Source: Pseudomonadota bacterium
GTDB taxonomy: Bacteria; Pseudomonadota; Gammaproteobacteria; Burkholderiales; Burkholderiaceae_C
Direction: 5' to 3'
NCBI GenBank assembly: GCA_018241405.1
Contig: JAFEDY010000020.1
Span: forward strand, 23,197 to 81,777
DNA length: 58,581 nucleotides
Below, piece after piece: positions 17,677 to 29,763 of this stretch (position 1 is its first letter; each line of letters opens with the position of its first letter). Under the pieces are notes generated by a model, which saw only the letters and a program-made list of their open reading frames with translations, ran no database searches and was not told the origin of the DNA. The position numbers and the translations under genes were made by a program.

Positions 17677-17753
17677 TGGCGGAGTGGACGGGACTCGAAC
17701 CCGCGACCCCCGGCGTGACAGGCCGGTATTCTAACCAACTGAACTACCACTCC
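17677..17753 (-). tRNA. tRNA-Asp (GUC), copy 2
   Basis: Identical in sequence to copy 1 by eye, including encoded CCA. Part of the upstream Ala-Glu-Asp unit of a tandem duplication. Confidence 0.97.
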
Positions 17754-17802
17754 GCGTTGGTAGCTGCTTTGCGACTCTTGCGAGCCCAAGCGCAGCCAAA
17801 CT

Positions 17803-17878
17803 TGGCGACCCTACGGGGATTCGAACCCCGGTACTCACCGTGAAAGGGTGATGTCCTAGGCCTCTAGACGATAGGGTC
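17803..17878 (-). tRNA. tRNA-Glu (UUC), copy 2
   Basis: Same sequence as copy 1; the 27-base spacer to tRNA-Ala is also identical between the two units. Confidence 0.97.
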
Positions 17879-17905
17879 AAAACCTAGAATCTCTGACGAT
17901 AATCT

Positions 17906-17981
<76 letters not shown>

Positions 17982-18031
17982 TTGGATTTCGGCGTTTATT
18001 TTCTTAACCGCCGTCATCACCTGAGCCTTGA

Positions 18032-18061
18032 ATTATAGACAGGTTTTTAACGGCTTTTCAA
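18032..18061 (-). promoter_or_regulatory. promoter of the tRNA operon
   Basis: On the minus strand, -35 TTGAAA (18061-18056) and a perfect -10 TATAAT (18037-18032) with an 18-base spacer. The -35 sits inside the last codons of gltX. The start would fall about 45 bases before the first tRNA, so the tRNAs need not depend on gltX transcription. Confidence 0.7.
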
Positions 18062-19447
18062 ACGTGCGAGGATTTTTTCGCGTCCCAGCAGTTCGAGCAC
18101 CGCATCGACCGAGGGCGTGTGGGCCGTACCCACCGTGAGCACGCGCACGGGCATGGCCAGCTGCGGCATCTTGGCGCCCTGCTCCTTCAGCAGCTCCTTG
18201 ATGGCGGCGGCAATCGCCTCCTTGTTCCACTCCACCGTTTCCATCGCCGCGGCAAAGGCGCCCAGCAGCGGCTCGGCGGCGGCGGTCACATGCTTGGCGT
18301 AGTCGTCGGCATTGCGCTCTATGGTGTCAGCGTAGAACACGGCAATCCAGCGCGCCAGATCGGCCAAGGTCTCGCAGCGGTCCTTGAACAGCGCGCAGAT
18401 GCGCGGCAGGCGCGCATCGAGCTGGCCTTCGGCCACGCCCGCCTGCAGGGCGAAGGGTTTGACCGCTTCCGCCAGCGCCGCGTCGGCCATGGCCTTCATG
18501 TGCTGGGCATTGACCCAGCGCAGCTTGGCCTCGTCGAACTGGCCGGCACTGCGGCCCAGATGATCGAGGTTGAACCATTCGAGGAACTGTGCGCGCGAGA
18601 AGATCTCGTCGTCGCCATGGCTCCAGCCCAGGCGCGCCAGGTAGTTGACCATGGCGTCTGGCAGGTAGCCGGCGTCGCGGTACCAGGTGACGGGCTTGGC
18701 GCCGTGGCGCTTGCTCATTTTTTCGCCCTGCTCGTTGAGCACCGTGGGCAGGTGGGCGAACACCGGCACATTCGTGCCCAGGGCTTCAAAGATGTGGATC
18801 TGGCGCGGCGTGTTGTTGACATGGTCGTCGCCGCGGATCACGTGGGTGATTCTCATGTCCATGTCGTCCACGCAGACGCAGAAGTTGTAGGTGGGCGTGC
18901 CGTCGGGGCGCGCGATCACCAGGTCGTCCAGCTCGCCGTTCTGGAACTCAATGCGGCCCTTGCACTTGTCGTCCCAGGCAACCACGCCGCCCTGGGGCGT
19001 CTTGAAGCGCAGCACGGGCTGCACGCCTTCGGGCACGGGCGGCAACTGCTTGCCGGGCTCGGGGCGCCAGGTGCCGTCGTAGCGCGGTTTTTCCTTGGCG
19101 GCCATCTGGCGCTCGCGCAGCGCATCGAGCTCGGCGACGCTCATGTAGCAGGGGTAGACATGGCCACTGGCCTGCAATTGCGCCAGCACCTCGCGGTAGC
19201 GATCCATGCGCTGCATCTGGTAGTACGGGCCTTCGTCATGGTCGAGGCGCAGCCAGGCCATGCCCTCCAGGATGACATCGACCGAGGCCTGGGTGGAGCG
19301 CTCCAGATCCGTGTCCTCAATGCGCAGGATGAAGTCGCCGCCGCTGGCGCGTGCAAAGGCCCAGGGGTAGAGGGCCGAGCGGATGTTGCCCAGGTGGATG
19401 AAGCCCGTGGGCGATGGGGCGAAACGGGTACGTACTTTGTGGGTCAT
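18047..19447 (-). CDS. gltX: glutamyl-tRNA synthetase
   Basis: A 466-aa class I aminoacyl-tRNA synthetase that charges tRNA-Glu. The HIGH-type motif appears as [11 protein letters not shown] (about residues 16-26) and the KMSKS loop as EKMSKRHGA (about residue 243). Length is normal for GluRS. Its ATG overlaps the metZ stop (ATGA). Two tRNA-Glu genes, its own substrates, lie immediately downstream on the same strand. Confidence 0.97.
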   Translation of the reverse strand: MTHKVRTRFAPSPTGFIHLGNIRSALYPWAFARASGGDFILRIEDTDLERSTQASVDVILEGMAWLRLDHDEGPYYQMQRMDRYREVLAQLQASGHVYPCYMSVAELDALRERQMAAKEKPRYDGTWRPEPGKQLPPVPEGVQPVLRFKTPQGGVVAWDDKCKGRIEFQNGELDDLVIARPDGTPTYNFCVCVDDMDMRITHVIRGDDHVNNTPRQIHIFEALGTNVPVFAHLPTVLNEQGEKMSKRHGAKPVTWYRDAGYLPDAMVNYLARLGWSHGDDEIFSRAQFLEWFNLDHLGRSAGQFDEAKLRWVNAQHMKAMADAALAEAVKPFALQAGVAEGQLDARLPRICALFKDRCETLADLARWIAVFYADTIERNADDYAKHVTAAAEPLLGAFAAAMETVEWNKEAIAAAIKELLKEQGAKMPQLAMPVRVLTVGTAHTPSVDAVLELLGREKILARLKSR

Positions 19448-20658
19448 TGCAGGCTATCGAGGCCGCGCAGGAGGTCGGCCTTCAGGTCATCGAGATGTTC
19501 CAGGCCGACGGAGACGCGCACCAGACCCTGGCCTATGCCGGCGGCCTGGCGCTGGTCCTCGGTGAGGCGCCCGTGCGAGGTGCTGGCCGGGTGCGTGATG
19601 GTGGTCTTGACGTCGCCCAGATTGGCGGTGATCGAGCACACGCGCGTGCTGTCGATCACGTGGAAGGCATTGGCGCGCAGCTGCTCTGCGCCCTGCCCCA
19701 GCACGTCGAACGACAGCACCGTGCCGCCCATGCCGCCCTGCTGGCGCATGGCAAGCTCGTGCTGCCGGTGGCTTGGGAGGCCGGGGTAATAGACGCGCGC
19801 CACCTTGGGGTGGCCCTCCAGCCAGGCCGCCAGATCCAGCGCCGCGGCGCTTTCGGCCTTAACGCGCAGGGACAGGGTTTCGAGCCCCTTCAAGACCACC
19901 CAGGCGTTGAAGGGCGAGAGGCTCAGGCCCGCGCAGCGCATGAAGGGGGCCATGGTTTTTTCCACGATGGCGGGGCTGCCGCAGACGGCACCGGCCATGA
20001 CGCGACCCTGGCCGTCGAGCAGCTTGGTGCCCGAATACACGACCAGGTCGGCGCCCAGCTGCACCGGGCGCTGCAGCACGGGCGAGGCAAAGCTGTTGTC
20101 CACCGCCAGCAGCGCGCCATGCGCGTGCGCCAGGTCGGCCAGGGCGGCGATGTCGCACAGGTCAGTCAGCGGGTTGGTCGGCGTCTCGGCAAACAGGACG
20201 CGCGTGTTGGGGCGGATGGCGGCCTGCCAGGCGGCAATGTCGGTCTGGCTGACGAAGGTCGTTTCGACGCCAAAGCGCGCCATCTCGCTGCCCAGCAGCT
20301 TGATGGTGGAGCCGAACATGGACTGCGAGGCCACGATGTGGTCGCCGCTTTTGAGCATGGTCAGCGCCAGCAGCAGGATGGCGGACATGCCGGTGCTGGT
20401 GGCGATGGCGCTCTCCGCGCCCTCCATGGCGGCCAGGCGGCGCTCCAGGCTCTCGACCGTCGGGTTGGCCGTGCGCGTGTAGGTGTAGCCCGGCTCCTCC
20501 ATGGCAAAGCGGCGCGCCGAGCTCTCGCTGTCGCTCTGCACGAAGCTGCTGGTCAGGTACAGGGCTTCGCTGTGCTCGCCCCACTGGCTGCGCTCCACGG
20601 CCTCGCGCACGGCGAGGGTGTCCGGATGCAGGCCCGGGGGCAGGGTTGTATCGGTCAC
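19444..20658 (-). CDS. metZ: O-succinylhomoserine sulfhydrylase
   Basis: A 404-aa PLP enzyme of the Cys/Met metabolism family that makes homocysteine from O-succinylhomoserine and sulfide. The PLP lysine lies in [12 protein letters not shown] and the phosphate-binding region in STGMSAI. I choose the GTG at 20658: AAGGA sits 7-8 bases upstream, and the longer frame to 20730 would be translated through a dispersed repeat. It overlaps gltX by 4 bases. metZ next to purF is common in betaproteobacteria. Confidence 0.9.
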   Translation of the reverse strand: MTDTTLPPGLHPDTLAVREAVERSQWGEHSEALYLTSSFVQSDSESSARRFAMEEPGYTYTRTANPTVESLERRLAAMEGAESAIATSTGMSAILLLALTMLKSGDHIVASQSMFGSTIKLLGSEMARFGVETTFVSQTDIAAWQAAIRPNTRVLFAETPTNPLTDLCDIAALADLAHAHGALLAVDNSFASPVLQRPVQLGADLVVYSGTKLLDGQGRVMAGAVCGSPAIVEKTMAPFMRCAGLSLSPFNAWVVLKGLETLSLRVKAESAAALDLAAWLEGHPKVARVYYPGLPSHRQHELAMRQQGGMGGTVLSFDVLGQGAEQLRANAFHVIDSTRVCSITANLGDVKTTITHPASTSHGRLTEDQRQAAGIGQGLVRVSVGLEHLDDLKADLLRGLDSLQ

Positions 20659-20675
20659 GATGACGATCCTTGTCG

Positions 20676-20712
20676 TAAAAATAAGAGCTGCTTGCGCTTT
20701 ATCTGCAATAGT
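20676..20712. repeat. dispersed palindromic repeat, degenerate copy 3
   Basis: The segment AGAGCTGCTTGCGCTTTATCTGCAATAG-like stretch keeps the AGCTGC-TTGCGCTT part, but its second arm is degraded. It lies in the leader between purF and metZ. Confidence 0.55.
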
Positions 20713-20786
20713 TTCAGAAGAATTTACCAATGAAACCCAGCAATGAAGAGCGTTAGGCGCTCATCTTTTTGAGGAGCCAAGCTGTC

Positions 20787-22298
<1,512 letters not shown>

Positions 22299-22377
22299 AG
22301 TTCGCGTTCCATTTCCGATGACGGGAGGCTTCCCGTCGAAAAAAATTCTTTGCGCCCGCCAATGGCGGCCCGCCCCG

Positions 22378-22866
22378 TCACGCGGGCAGATGGCGCCCCA
22401 GTTCGTCGGGCAGCACGGGCTTCAACCTCTTGAGCGCCCCCTGCAATATGGGGGCGGCCTGGGACTCTTTCCACCAAGGTGCCTCCTGCAGCTGCATCCA
22501 GCCCGTCACCAGGGTCACGGCCAGCAGCAGCACCAGGCCGCGCAGTACGCCGAACAGCGCCCCTAGCGCCCGGTCCGCAGGCCGCAGCCCCACGGCCTCC
22601 ACCAGCTTCTTGACCAGCCAGGCCAGCAGGCCGCAGGCGAATACCGCGCCCACGAACACCAGCGCAAAGCCGGCCACATGGCGCAGGCTGGCATCGGCCT
22701 GCCCCATGGGCAGCAGCGCACCCATGTCGTCCGCAAACCACTGCGCCGCAAAGAACGCCACCACCCAGCCGGCCACCGACAGCAGCTCGAACACCAGGCC
22801 GCGCCACGCGCCCATCAGCAGCGATGCCACCAGCACCGTCAAAAAGATCCAGTCCAGCGCCGCCAT
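22378..22866 (-). CDS. cvpA: CvpA family protein
   Basis: A 162-aa inner-membrane protein with four hydrophobic helices. The start LDWIFLTVLVASLLMGAWRGLVFELLSVAGWV is the CvpA family signature. CvpA is linked to colicin V production and envelope or bile resistance in enterics; the molecular role is unclear. It starts 8 bases after the SPOR gene and is followed by purF 79 bases later. Confidence 0.93.
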   Translation of the reverse strand: MAALDWIFLTVLVASLLMGAWRGLVFELLSVAGWVVAFFAAQWFADDMGALLPMGQADASLRHVAGFALVFVGAVFACGLLAWLVKKLVEAVGLRPADRALGALFGVLRGLVLLLAVTLVTGWMQLQEAPWWKESQAAPILQGALKRLKPVLPDELGRHLPA

Positions 22867-22874
22867 GCGCCGCG

Positions 22875-23690
22875 TTACAGCGTCAGCACCGATGCCGACA
22901 GGCCCGCGCCCTTGACACGCCCTGCCGCCTTGTCGGCCTCGGCGCGGCTTTCAAACGGCCCCACGCGCACCCGCGTGCGCTTGCCGTCCTTGGTGTCCAC
23001 CACCTGGGTATAGGTTTTGAGTCCGGAGCGCTCGAGCCTCTCGCGCACCTCGCGCGCCTTGTCCACGTCGGCAAACGCACCCACCTGCACGATGAAGCGC
23101 CCCTGGTCGGCGGCCGCGGCCTGGGCCGGCGGCTGGGCACGCCCCTCCAGCAGCGCGCGCGCGCGCGCGGCGTCTTCCTGGCGCGCGGCCGTCTTGGGTT
23201 CGGGCTTGGCCTCGGCCTTGTGTTCGGGCTTTGGCGCGGATTTTGGTTCGGGACGTGGCTCTGTTTTGGCCTCGGGCTTGGTTTCGGCCTGGGCGTGCGG
23301 CTGCGGCGCCGGCTCGCTGCGCGGGCGGGAGCTCACGACCTCCTCTCCCGCATCCAGGCCGGCCGCTGACGGCTCGTTGACGGCAGCAGGCGTGGACAAG
23401 GTCGAATCCCCGCCCTTTTGCGGCACCACCAGCGGGGCGACCTTGTTGCGGTCGGGGATGTCGATGGCCATGTTCACCGCCACCGGCCGCGGCTGCGTAT
23501 CGAACAGCATGGGGAAACCCACCACGCCGGCCAGCACCAGTACGGCGGCCCCTATCAGGCGATGGCGCGCGCGCCGGCGCATGTCCTCGATGCTCTCGGC
23601 CTGGGCAGTGCCACGCGATCGCCGTGCGGGTTTGCTGTTGTCACCCTGCGGCTCGGAGCTGCCGGGCCAACGAAACTTGAAAAATGCCAT
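22875..23690 (-). CDS. SPOR domain protein (DedD-like)
   Basis: A 271-aa protein with a single membrane helix (about residues 47-67), a long low-complexity periplasmic linker of Lys/Pro/Glu/Ala repeats (about 115-185), and a C-terminal SPOR domain (about 195-271, FIVQVGAFADVDKAREVRERLE) that binds denuded septal peptidoglycan. The place between folC and cvpA matches dedD of E. coli. Probably acts in cell division. Confidence 0.88.
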   Translation of the reverse strand: MAFFKFRWPGSSEPQGDNSKPARRSRGTAQAESIEDMRRRARHRLIGAAVLVLAGVVGFPMLFDTQPRPVAVNMAIDIPDRNKVAPLVVPQKGGDSTLSTPAAVNEPSAAGLDAGEEVVSSRPRSEPAPQPHAQAETKPEAKTEPRPEPKSAPKPEHKAEAKPEPKTAARQEDAARARALLEGRAQPPAQAAAADQGRFIVQVGAFADVDKAREVRERLERSGLKTYTQVVDTKDGKRTRVRVGPFESRAEADKAAGRVKGAGLSASVLTL

Positions 23691-23707
23691 GGACTGCTGT
23701 GGACTCT

Positions 23708-25033
23708 TTATGCGCCCAGATGCTTGGCCTGCAGGCGAGGCACTCCGTCTTTGAGCACGCCGCCCACCGTATAGAACGAGCCAAAGACTACGATTCTATC
23801 AGCGGGGTCTGCGGCAGCCACGGCGGCGCGCAGGGCCTCCTCGGGGCTGGCGTGCAGGCTGGTGGCCACCTGGCGTCGCCCGCCCGCCACGATCTGCAGG
23901 GCATTCCATTTTTGCTGCAGGCTGGCTGCCCTTTCGGCGCGCGGCGTGGGCAGGTCGGTGAAATACCAGCGGTCGATGAGCGGCCCAATCTTGGCCAGCA
24001 TGGGCGCCAGGTCCTTGTCTGCCATGGCGCCAAACACCGCGTGCGTGGTCGGAAAGTAGCCCATGGCGTCCAGGTTGGCCGTGAGCGCCGCCACCGCGTG
24101 CGGGTTGTGCGCCACGTCCAGCACCAGCGCCGGCTGGCCCGGCACGATCTGGAAGCGCCCGGGCAGATCCACCCGCGCCAGCCCCGCACGCACGGCCTGC
24201 GCCGTGATCGGCAGGCGGTCGCGCAGCGCCTCCAGAGCCGCCAGCGCGCCCGATGCGTTGACCAGCTGATTGGCGCCGCGCAGCGCCGGGTAGGCCAGGC
24301 CCGCATAGCGGCGGCTGCGCCCGGCCCAGGCCCATTGCTGCTTGTCGCCGGCATAGTTGAAGTCTTGGCCGAAACGCCACAGGTCGGCGCCGATCTCGCG
24401 CGCATGGTCGATCACGCTCTGCGGCGGCATGGGGTCGCTGACCACCACGGGGCGGCCGGTGCGCATGATGCCGGCCTTCTCGCGGCCTATCGCCTCGCGC
24501 TCGGGGCCCAGGAACTCGACATGGTCGATGTCCACGCTGGTGATGACGGCGCAGTCCGCGTCGATGATGTTGGTGGCGTCGAGCCGCCCGCCCAGGCCCA
24601 CCTCCAGGATCGCCAGGTCCAGCCGCGCCTGGCTCATACGCCGCAGGATGGCCAGGGTGGTGAACTCAAAGTAGGTCAGCGAGACCTCATCACCGTCCAG
24701 GGTTCTGGCGCGCTCCACGGCTTCGAAGTGCACTATCAAAGACGCAGCATCGACGATCTCGCCATGGATGCGGCAGCGCTCCTCGAAGTGCACCAGGTGC
24801 GGCGAGGTGTAGACGCCCGTGCGGTAGCCGGCCTCCATGGCCACGGCCTCCAGCATGGCGCAGGTCGAACCCTTGCCGTTGGTGCCGGCCACGGTGATCA
24901 CCGGGCAGTCGAAACGCAGCGCCAGGCGGCGCGCCACCTCGCCCACGCGGGCGAGGCCCATGTCGATGTTCTTGGGGTGCAGCTGCTCGCAATGGCCGAG
25001 CCAGCCTTCCAGTGTCTGGGGAAGATTGTGCAT
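23708..25033 (-). CDS. folC: bifunctional folylpolyglutamate/dihydrofolate synthase
   Basis: A 441-aa Mur-ligase-fold enzyme adding glutamate to dihydropteroate and to folates. The ATP loop is TVAGTNGKGSTCAMLE, followed by TSPHLVHFEERCRIHG and LEVGLGGRLDATNI. I start at the ATG at 25033 (MHNLPQTLEGWLGHCEQLHPKNIDMGL), which matches the family N-terminus; in-frame extension upstream would cross the divergent gene at 25082. First gene of the folC-purF operon. Confidence 0.94.
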   Translation of the reverse strand: MHNLPQTLEGWLGHCEQLHPKNIDMGLARVGEVARRLALRFDCPVITVAGTNGKGSTCAMLEAVAMEAGYRTGVYTSPHLVHFEERCRIHGEIVDAASLIVHFEAVERARTLDGDEVSLTYFEFTTLAILRRMSQARLDLAILEVGLGGRLDATNIIDADCAVITSVDIDHVEFLGPEREAIGREKAGIMRTGRPVVVSDPMPPQSVIDHAREIGADLWRFGQDFNYAGDKQQWAWAGRSRRYAGLAYPALRGANQLVNASGALAALEALRDRLPITAQAVRAGLARVDLPGRFQIVPGQPALVLDVAHNPHAVAALTANLDAMGYFPTTHAVFGAMADKDLAPMLAKIGPLIDRWYFTDLPTPRAERAASLQQKWNALQIVAGGRRQVATSLHASPEEALRAAVAAADPADRIVVFGSFYTVGGVLKDGVPRLQAKHLGA

Positions 25034-25081
25034 AGCGGCCCGAATTGTCGCCGAGCCGCGCATGGGCGATGATTGGGCCCC

Positions 25082-25468
25082 ATGAGTACCCCCACGATCA
25101 TCGTCTACGGAATTTCCAACTGCGACACCGTCAAGAAGGCGCGCGCCTGGTTGCAGGAACAGGGCCTGGCCTATCAGTTCCACGACTTCAAGAAGCAGGG
25201 CGTGCCCGCCGAACGCCTGCCGGCCTGGATGGCCGCCGTGGGCTGGGAGAAGCTGCTCAACCGCCAGGGCACGAGCTGGCGCCGGCTGGACGCCGCCGTG
25301 CAGGCCCGCGTGCAGGACGCGGCCAGCGCCGCCGCGCTGATGCGCGAGCAGCCCTCGGTCATCAAGCGCCCGGTAGTCGAGTGGGGCGGCATGGCCACGG
25401 GCCAGGTCACGGTGGGTTTCAAGCCTGACGCCTGGAACGACCTGGCACGGGACGTATCCAACCGGTAG
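25082..25468 (+). CDS. ArsC/Spx-family protein (YffB-like)
   Basis: A 128-aa thioredoxin-fold protein of the ArsC/Spx/YffB family. Cys at residue 13 (YGISNCDTVKKA) matches the active site region, and REQPSVIKRPVVEW is the conserved cis-proline segment. In YffB-type proteins the role is not arsenate reduction proven in vivo; glutathione-dependent thiol reductase activity has been suggested. It is far from the arsenic operon and diverges from folC, 48 bases apart. Confidence 0.85.
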   Translation: MSTPTIIVYGISNCDTVKKARAWLQEQGLAYQFHDFKKQGVPAERLPAWMAAVGWEKLLNRQGTSWRRLDAAVQARVQDAASAAALMREQPSVIKRPVVEWGGMATGQVTVGFKPDAWNDLARDVSNR

Positions 25469-25582
25469 CGCGCCACAGATCTTTACGCAGATTTACGCGC
25501 CACGGCCGGCGCAGCGCAGCATCGCGGCGCAACTTTTTCCGCCCTGGCGCGTTGTAGGCCCATCCAAAGGAGTATTTCGTCC

Positions 25583-26248
25583 ATGAACAAGATCATCGTC
25601 CTCGCCACCCTGGCCACGATGGCCGTCGCCGCCCAGGCCCAGGAGATGGGCCGTGTGCTCTCGGCCACCCCTGTCACGCAGCAGGTGGCGGTGCCGCGCC
25701 AGGTGTGCGGCAACGAAACCATCTACAGCGGCGCGCGCCCCACCACGGGCGCGGGCGCCGTGCTCGGCGCCATTGCCGGCGGCGCGGCCGGCAATGCCAT
25801 AGGCGGCGGCAGCGGGCGCGCGGCCGCCACGGCGCTGGGCGTGATCGGCGGCGCGGTACTGGGCAACCAGGTCGAGAGCGGCCGGCCCGGTTATCAGAAC
25901 GTGCAACGCTGCGGCACCGAGACCTATTACGACAACCGTTTGGTCGGCTATGACGTCACGTATGAGTACGCGGGCCGGCGCTACACCACGCGCACGCAGA
26001 GCGATCCGGGGCAATGGATCCCGCTGTCCGTGCAGCCCACCGTGCCTGGCGTGCCCGGCTATCCATCGGGCTACCAGTCTGGCGGCTACAACTCCGGCTA
26101 TGGCGACGATGGCGGCTACGTGCAGCCCGGCGTGGTGGTTGGCACCCCGCCCGGCCCCCCCGCCTATGTGGTGGAGCCGCCTCCCGCTGCGATCGAGTAC
26201 CGCACGCCCTACGGCTACCCTTACCGCGCACCGGGCTACCGCTACTGA
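25583..26248 (+). CDS. glycine-zipper 2TM domain protein, exported
   Basis: A 221-aa exported protein with a signal peptide (about residues 1-19, cut after AQA). The glycine-zipper block (GAVLGAIAGGAAGNAIGGG and onward, about residues 58-97) is of the Rickettsia 17-kDa/2TM type, followed by a Tyr/Gly/Pro-rich tail. No lipobox Cys is seen. Such proteins sit in the outer membrane or periplasm, function unknown. A strong ribosome site (AAAGGAG) precedes it and a terminator follows. Confidence 0.8.
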   Translation: MNKIIVLATLATMAVAAQAQEMGRVLSATPVTQQVAVPRQVCGNETIYSGARPTTGAGAVLGAIAGGAAGNAIGGGSGRAAATALGVIGGAVLGNQVESGRPGYQNVQRCGTETYYDNRLVGYDVTYEYAGRRYTTRTQSDPGQWIPLSVQPTVPGVPGYPSGYQSGGYNSGYGDDGGYVQPGVVVGTPPGPPAYVVEPPPAAIEYRTPYGYPYRAPGYRY

Positions 26249-26268
26249 CACGCGTAGCGCGGCCCCGC

Positions 26269-26294
26269 AAAGGAGCTCTGCGGAGCTCCTTTTT
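26269..26294 (+). terminator. terminator after the glycine-zipper gene
   Basis: AAAGGAGCTC-TGCG-GAGCTCCTTT, a 10-bp stem with 4-base loop ending in five T. Confidence 0.88.
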
Positions 26295-26365
26295 GCATGC
26301 CACGGCCCGCGCCGGCGCCGGCTTGCCTAGAATCGCCGGTTTGTCCTCTATCACCCGCACCCACC

Positions 26366-26683
26366 ATGACCACCGAGAAGATCGCCGGCGTCAGCGTCGC
26401 CACCCAGGCCAACGTCTACTTTGACGGCAAATGCGTAAGCCACGGCCTCACCTACCCCGACGGCACGAAGAAGTCGGTCGGCGTGGTACTGCCCGCCACG
26501 CTCACCTTCAACACCGGCGCGCCGGAGATCATGGAATGCGTGGCCGGCTCCTGCGAATATCGCCTGGCAGGCAGCGACGCCTGGCTCCCATCCGGCCCAG
26601 GCGACAGGTTCAGCATCCCGGCCCACTCCAGCTTCGACATCCGCGTGACCGAGGCCTACCACTACATCTGCCACTTCGGCTGA
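26366..26683 (+). CDS. ppnP: pyrimidine/purine nucleoside phosphorylase
   Basis: A 105-aa cupin of the PpnP/YaiE (DUF1255) family, which phosphorolyses a broad range of nucleosides. Conserved stretches include ANVYFDGKCVSHGLTYPDGTKKSVGVVLP and MECVAGSCEYRL, ending with FDIRV plus YHYICHFG. I use the ATG at 26366, which gives the family length; an upstream GC-rich extension has no family similarity. It lies 27 bases before argG. Confidence 0.92.
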   Translation: MTTEKIAGVSVATQANVYFDGKCVSHGLTYPDGTKKSVGVVLPATLTFNTGAPEIMECVAGSCEYRLAGSDAWLPSGPGDRFSIPAHSSFDIRVTEAYHYICHFG

Positions 26684-28051
<1,368 letters not shown>

Positions 28052-28060
28052 GTACAGAAT

Positions 28061-28106
28061 ATGGCTGCAGCGCTTGATGGACAAGCGCCGACAGCTATCA
28101 AAAACG
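28061..28106. repeat. dispersed palindromic repeat, copy 4 (reverse orientation)
   Basis: GCAGCGCTTGATGGACAAGCGC (22-base palindromic core) followed by a GACAGCTATCAAAAA module; it is the family seen at 10011 in reverse order. It sits between the argG stop and the shared terminator. Confidence 0.75.
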
Positions 28107-28109
28107 AAC

Positions 28110-28138
28110 CGCCCAGCCGCCAGGCCGGGCGTTTTTTT
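28110..28138. terminator. terminator between argG and the convergent acr3
   Basis: CGCCC-A-GCC-GCCA-GGC-C-GGGCG with seven T on the plus side. It serves argG. Confidence 0.75.
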
Positions 28139-28163
28139 GTTGCATGCCGACGCTTGCCCCATC

Positions 28164-29243
28164 TCACGCCGCGGGCCGCGTGCGCCCATACCAGCCGCGC
28201 GACCGGTTGACCACGCGCACGACCAGCAGCATCACCGGCACCTCGATCAGCACGCCGACCACGGTCGCCAGCGCGGCGCCGGAGTGAAAACCGAACAGGC
28301 TGATGGCGGCGGCCACGGCCAGTTCGAAGAAGTTGCTCGCCCCGATCAGCGCCGACGGGCCGGCGATGTTGTGCCGCTCTCCGACCTGGCGGTTGAGCCA
28401 GTAGGCCAGGCCGGCATTGAAGATCACCTGGATCAGGATCGGAACGGCCAGCATCGCAATCACCTGCGGCTGCTGCAGGATGGCCTGTCCCTGGAAGGCG
28501 AACAGCAGCACCAGCGTCAGCAGCAATGCCGCGATGGACAGCGGGCCGATGCGCTCCAGCGCAGCATCGAACGCCGCCTGGCCGCGCCGCAGCATTGCGC
28601 GGCGCCACAGCTGCGCGAGGAGGACCGGAATGACGATGTACAGCAGCACCGAGATCAGCAGCGTGGCCCAGGGCACCGTGATCGCCGACAGGCCCAGCAG
28701 CAACCCGACAATGGGGGCAAAGGCGAACACCATGATGGTGTCGTTCAGCGCCACCTGCGACAGCGTGAACATCGGGTCGCCGCCGGTCAGTCGGCTCCAG
28801 ACGAACACCATCGCCGTGCAGGGCGCTGCCGCCAGCAGGATCAGGCCAGCCACGTAGCCGTCGAGCTGCTCGGCCGGCAGCCAGCTGGCGAAGACCTGGC
28901 GCACGAACAGCCAGGCCAGCAGCGCCATCGAGAACGGCTTGACCGCCCAGTTGACGAACAGCGTCACACCAATACCGCGCCAGTGCCGGCGCACCTGGCC
29001 GAGCGCGCCGAAGTCCACCTTGAGCAGCATGGGGATCACCATGATCCAGATCAGCAGCCCCACCGGCAGGTTGACCTGCGCCACCTCCATGCGGCCGATG
29101 GACTGGAACACGCCGGGCACCGATTGGCCCAGCGCGATGCCGACGGCGATGCACAGCAGCACCCACACCGTCAGGTAGCGTTCAAAGACGCCCATGGGCC
29201 CGGGCCCCGGCGCCGATGGCAAAGCCTCGCTGGTCGCGTTCAT
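28164..29243 (-). CDS. acr3: arsenite efflux permease Acr3
   Basis: A 359-aa ten-helix membrane protein of the BASS/ACR3 family that exports arsenite. Family segments: VNLPVGLLIWIMVIPMLLKVDF and LLAAAPCTAMVFVWSRLTGGDP, the latter with the essential Cys. I use ATG 29243 (MNATSEAL); the longer frame runs into arsC. Last gene of arsR-arsI-arsC-acr3, 10 bases after arsC. Confidence 0.95.
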   Translation of the reverse strand: MNATSEALPSAPGPGPMGVFERYLTVWVLLCIAVGIALGQSVPGVFQSIGRMEVAQVNLPVGLLIWIMVIPMLLKVDFGALGQVRRHWRGIGVTLFVNWAVKPFSMALLAWLFVRQVFASWLPAEQLDGYVAGLILLAAAPCTAMVFVWSRLTGGDPMFTLSQVALNDTIMVFAFAPIVGLLLGLSAITVPWATLLISVLLYIVIPVLLAQLWRRAMLRRGQAAFDAALERIGPLSIAALLLTLVLLFAFQGQAILQQPQVIAMLAVPILIQVIFNAGLAYWLNRQVGERHNIAGPSALIGASNFFELAVAAAISLFGFHSGAALATVVGVLIEVPVMLLVVRVVNRSRGWYGRTRPAA

Positions 29244-29253
29244 CGTGGCGCCC

Positions 29254-29751
29254 TCACTGCGTTCCGATGCCGCGCAGCGCCTGCTGCAGCGACAGGGCAT
29301 CGAGCCGCTGCAGCGGCAGCGACAGGAACAGCTCGATGCGGCGCCTGAGCGTCAGCGCTGCGTCCATGAACGCCTTGCGCTGCTGCTCCTCGGTGCCTTC
29401 GATGGCGGCCGGGTCCGGCACGCCCCAGTGCGCCGACACCGGTTGCCCCGGCCACACCGGGCAGACTTCGCCGGCGGCATTGTCGCAGACGGTGAAGATG
29501 AAGTCGAACGCCGGCGCCCCCGGCGCCACGAACTCGTCCCAGCTTTTGCTGCGGTAGCCGGTCACCGGCAGCTGCAGGCGCTCGAGCGTGGCAAGGGCCA
29601 GCGGATGCACCTCGCCCCTGGGATGGCTGCCCGCCGAATAGGCGCCGATACGGCCCTTGCCCAGCGCGCGGAGGATGCCCTCGGCAAGGATGGAACGGGC
29701 CGAGTTGCCCGTGCAGAGGAACAAGGCGTTGTAGGTGCTTGTGCTCGTCAT
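29254..29751 (-). CDS. arsC: arsenate reductase ArsC (low-molecular-weight phosphatase type)
   Basis: A 165-aa LMW-protein-tyrosine-phosphatase-fold enzyme. The P-loop LFLCTGNSARS (Cys about residue 13) holds the nucleophile, and FTVCDNAAGEVCPVWPG (about residues 86-102) supplies further cysteines of the thioredoxin-type relay. It converts arsenate to arsenite for Acr3. The start ATG 29751 has GAGG 5 bases upstream; a GTG two codons earlier overlaps that site. Confidence 0.94.
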   Translation of the reverse strand: MTSTSTYNALFLCTGNSARSILAEGILRALGKGRIGAYSAGSHPRGEVHPLALATLERLQLPVTGYRSKSWDEFVAPGAPAFDFIFTVCDNAAGEVCPVWPGQPVSAHWGVPDPAAIEGTEEQQRKAFMDAALTLRRRIELFLSLPLQRLDALSLQQALRGIGTQ

Positions 29752-29763
29752 GCGCACCTCGCA

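Noticed and set aside
18119..19789. 556-codon frame opposite gltX and metZ
   Set aside because: Antisense to two well-identified genes, with composition typical of shadow frames.
20640..20760. SAM riboswitch upstream of metZ
   Set aside because: The leader is mainly a degenerate dispersed repeat; no SAM-class core could be recognised.
22316..22340. GACGGGA/TCCCGTC hairpin in the purF leader
   Set aside because: On the purF strand the T-tract precedes rather than follows the stem, and the site is between cvpA and purF; no convincing terminator, and no known purine riboswitch fold could be drawn.
25082..25468. Arsenate reductase assignment for the ArsC/Spx-like protein
   Set aside because: It groups with YffB/Spx by motif and is not in the arsenic operon; the operon has its own LMW-PTP-type ArsC.
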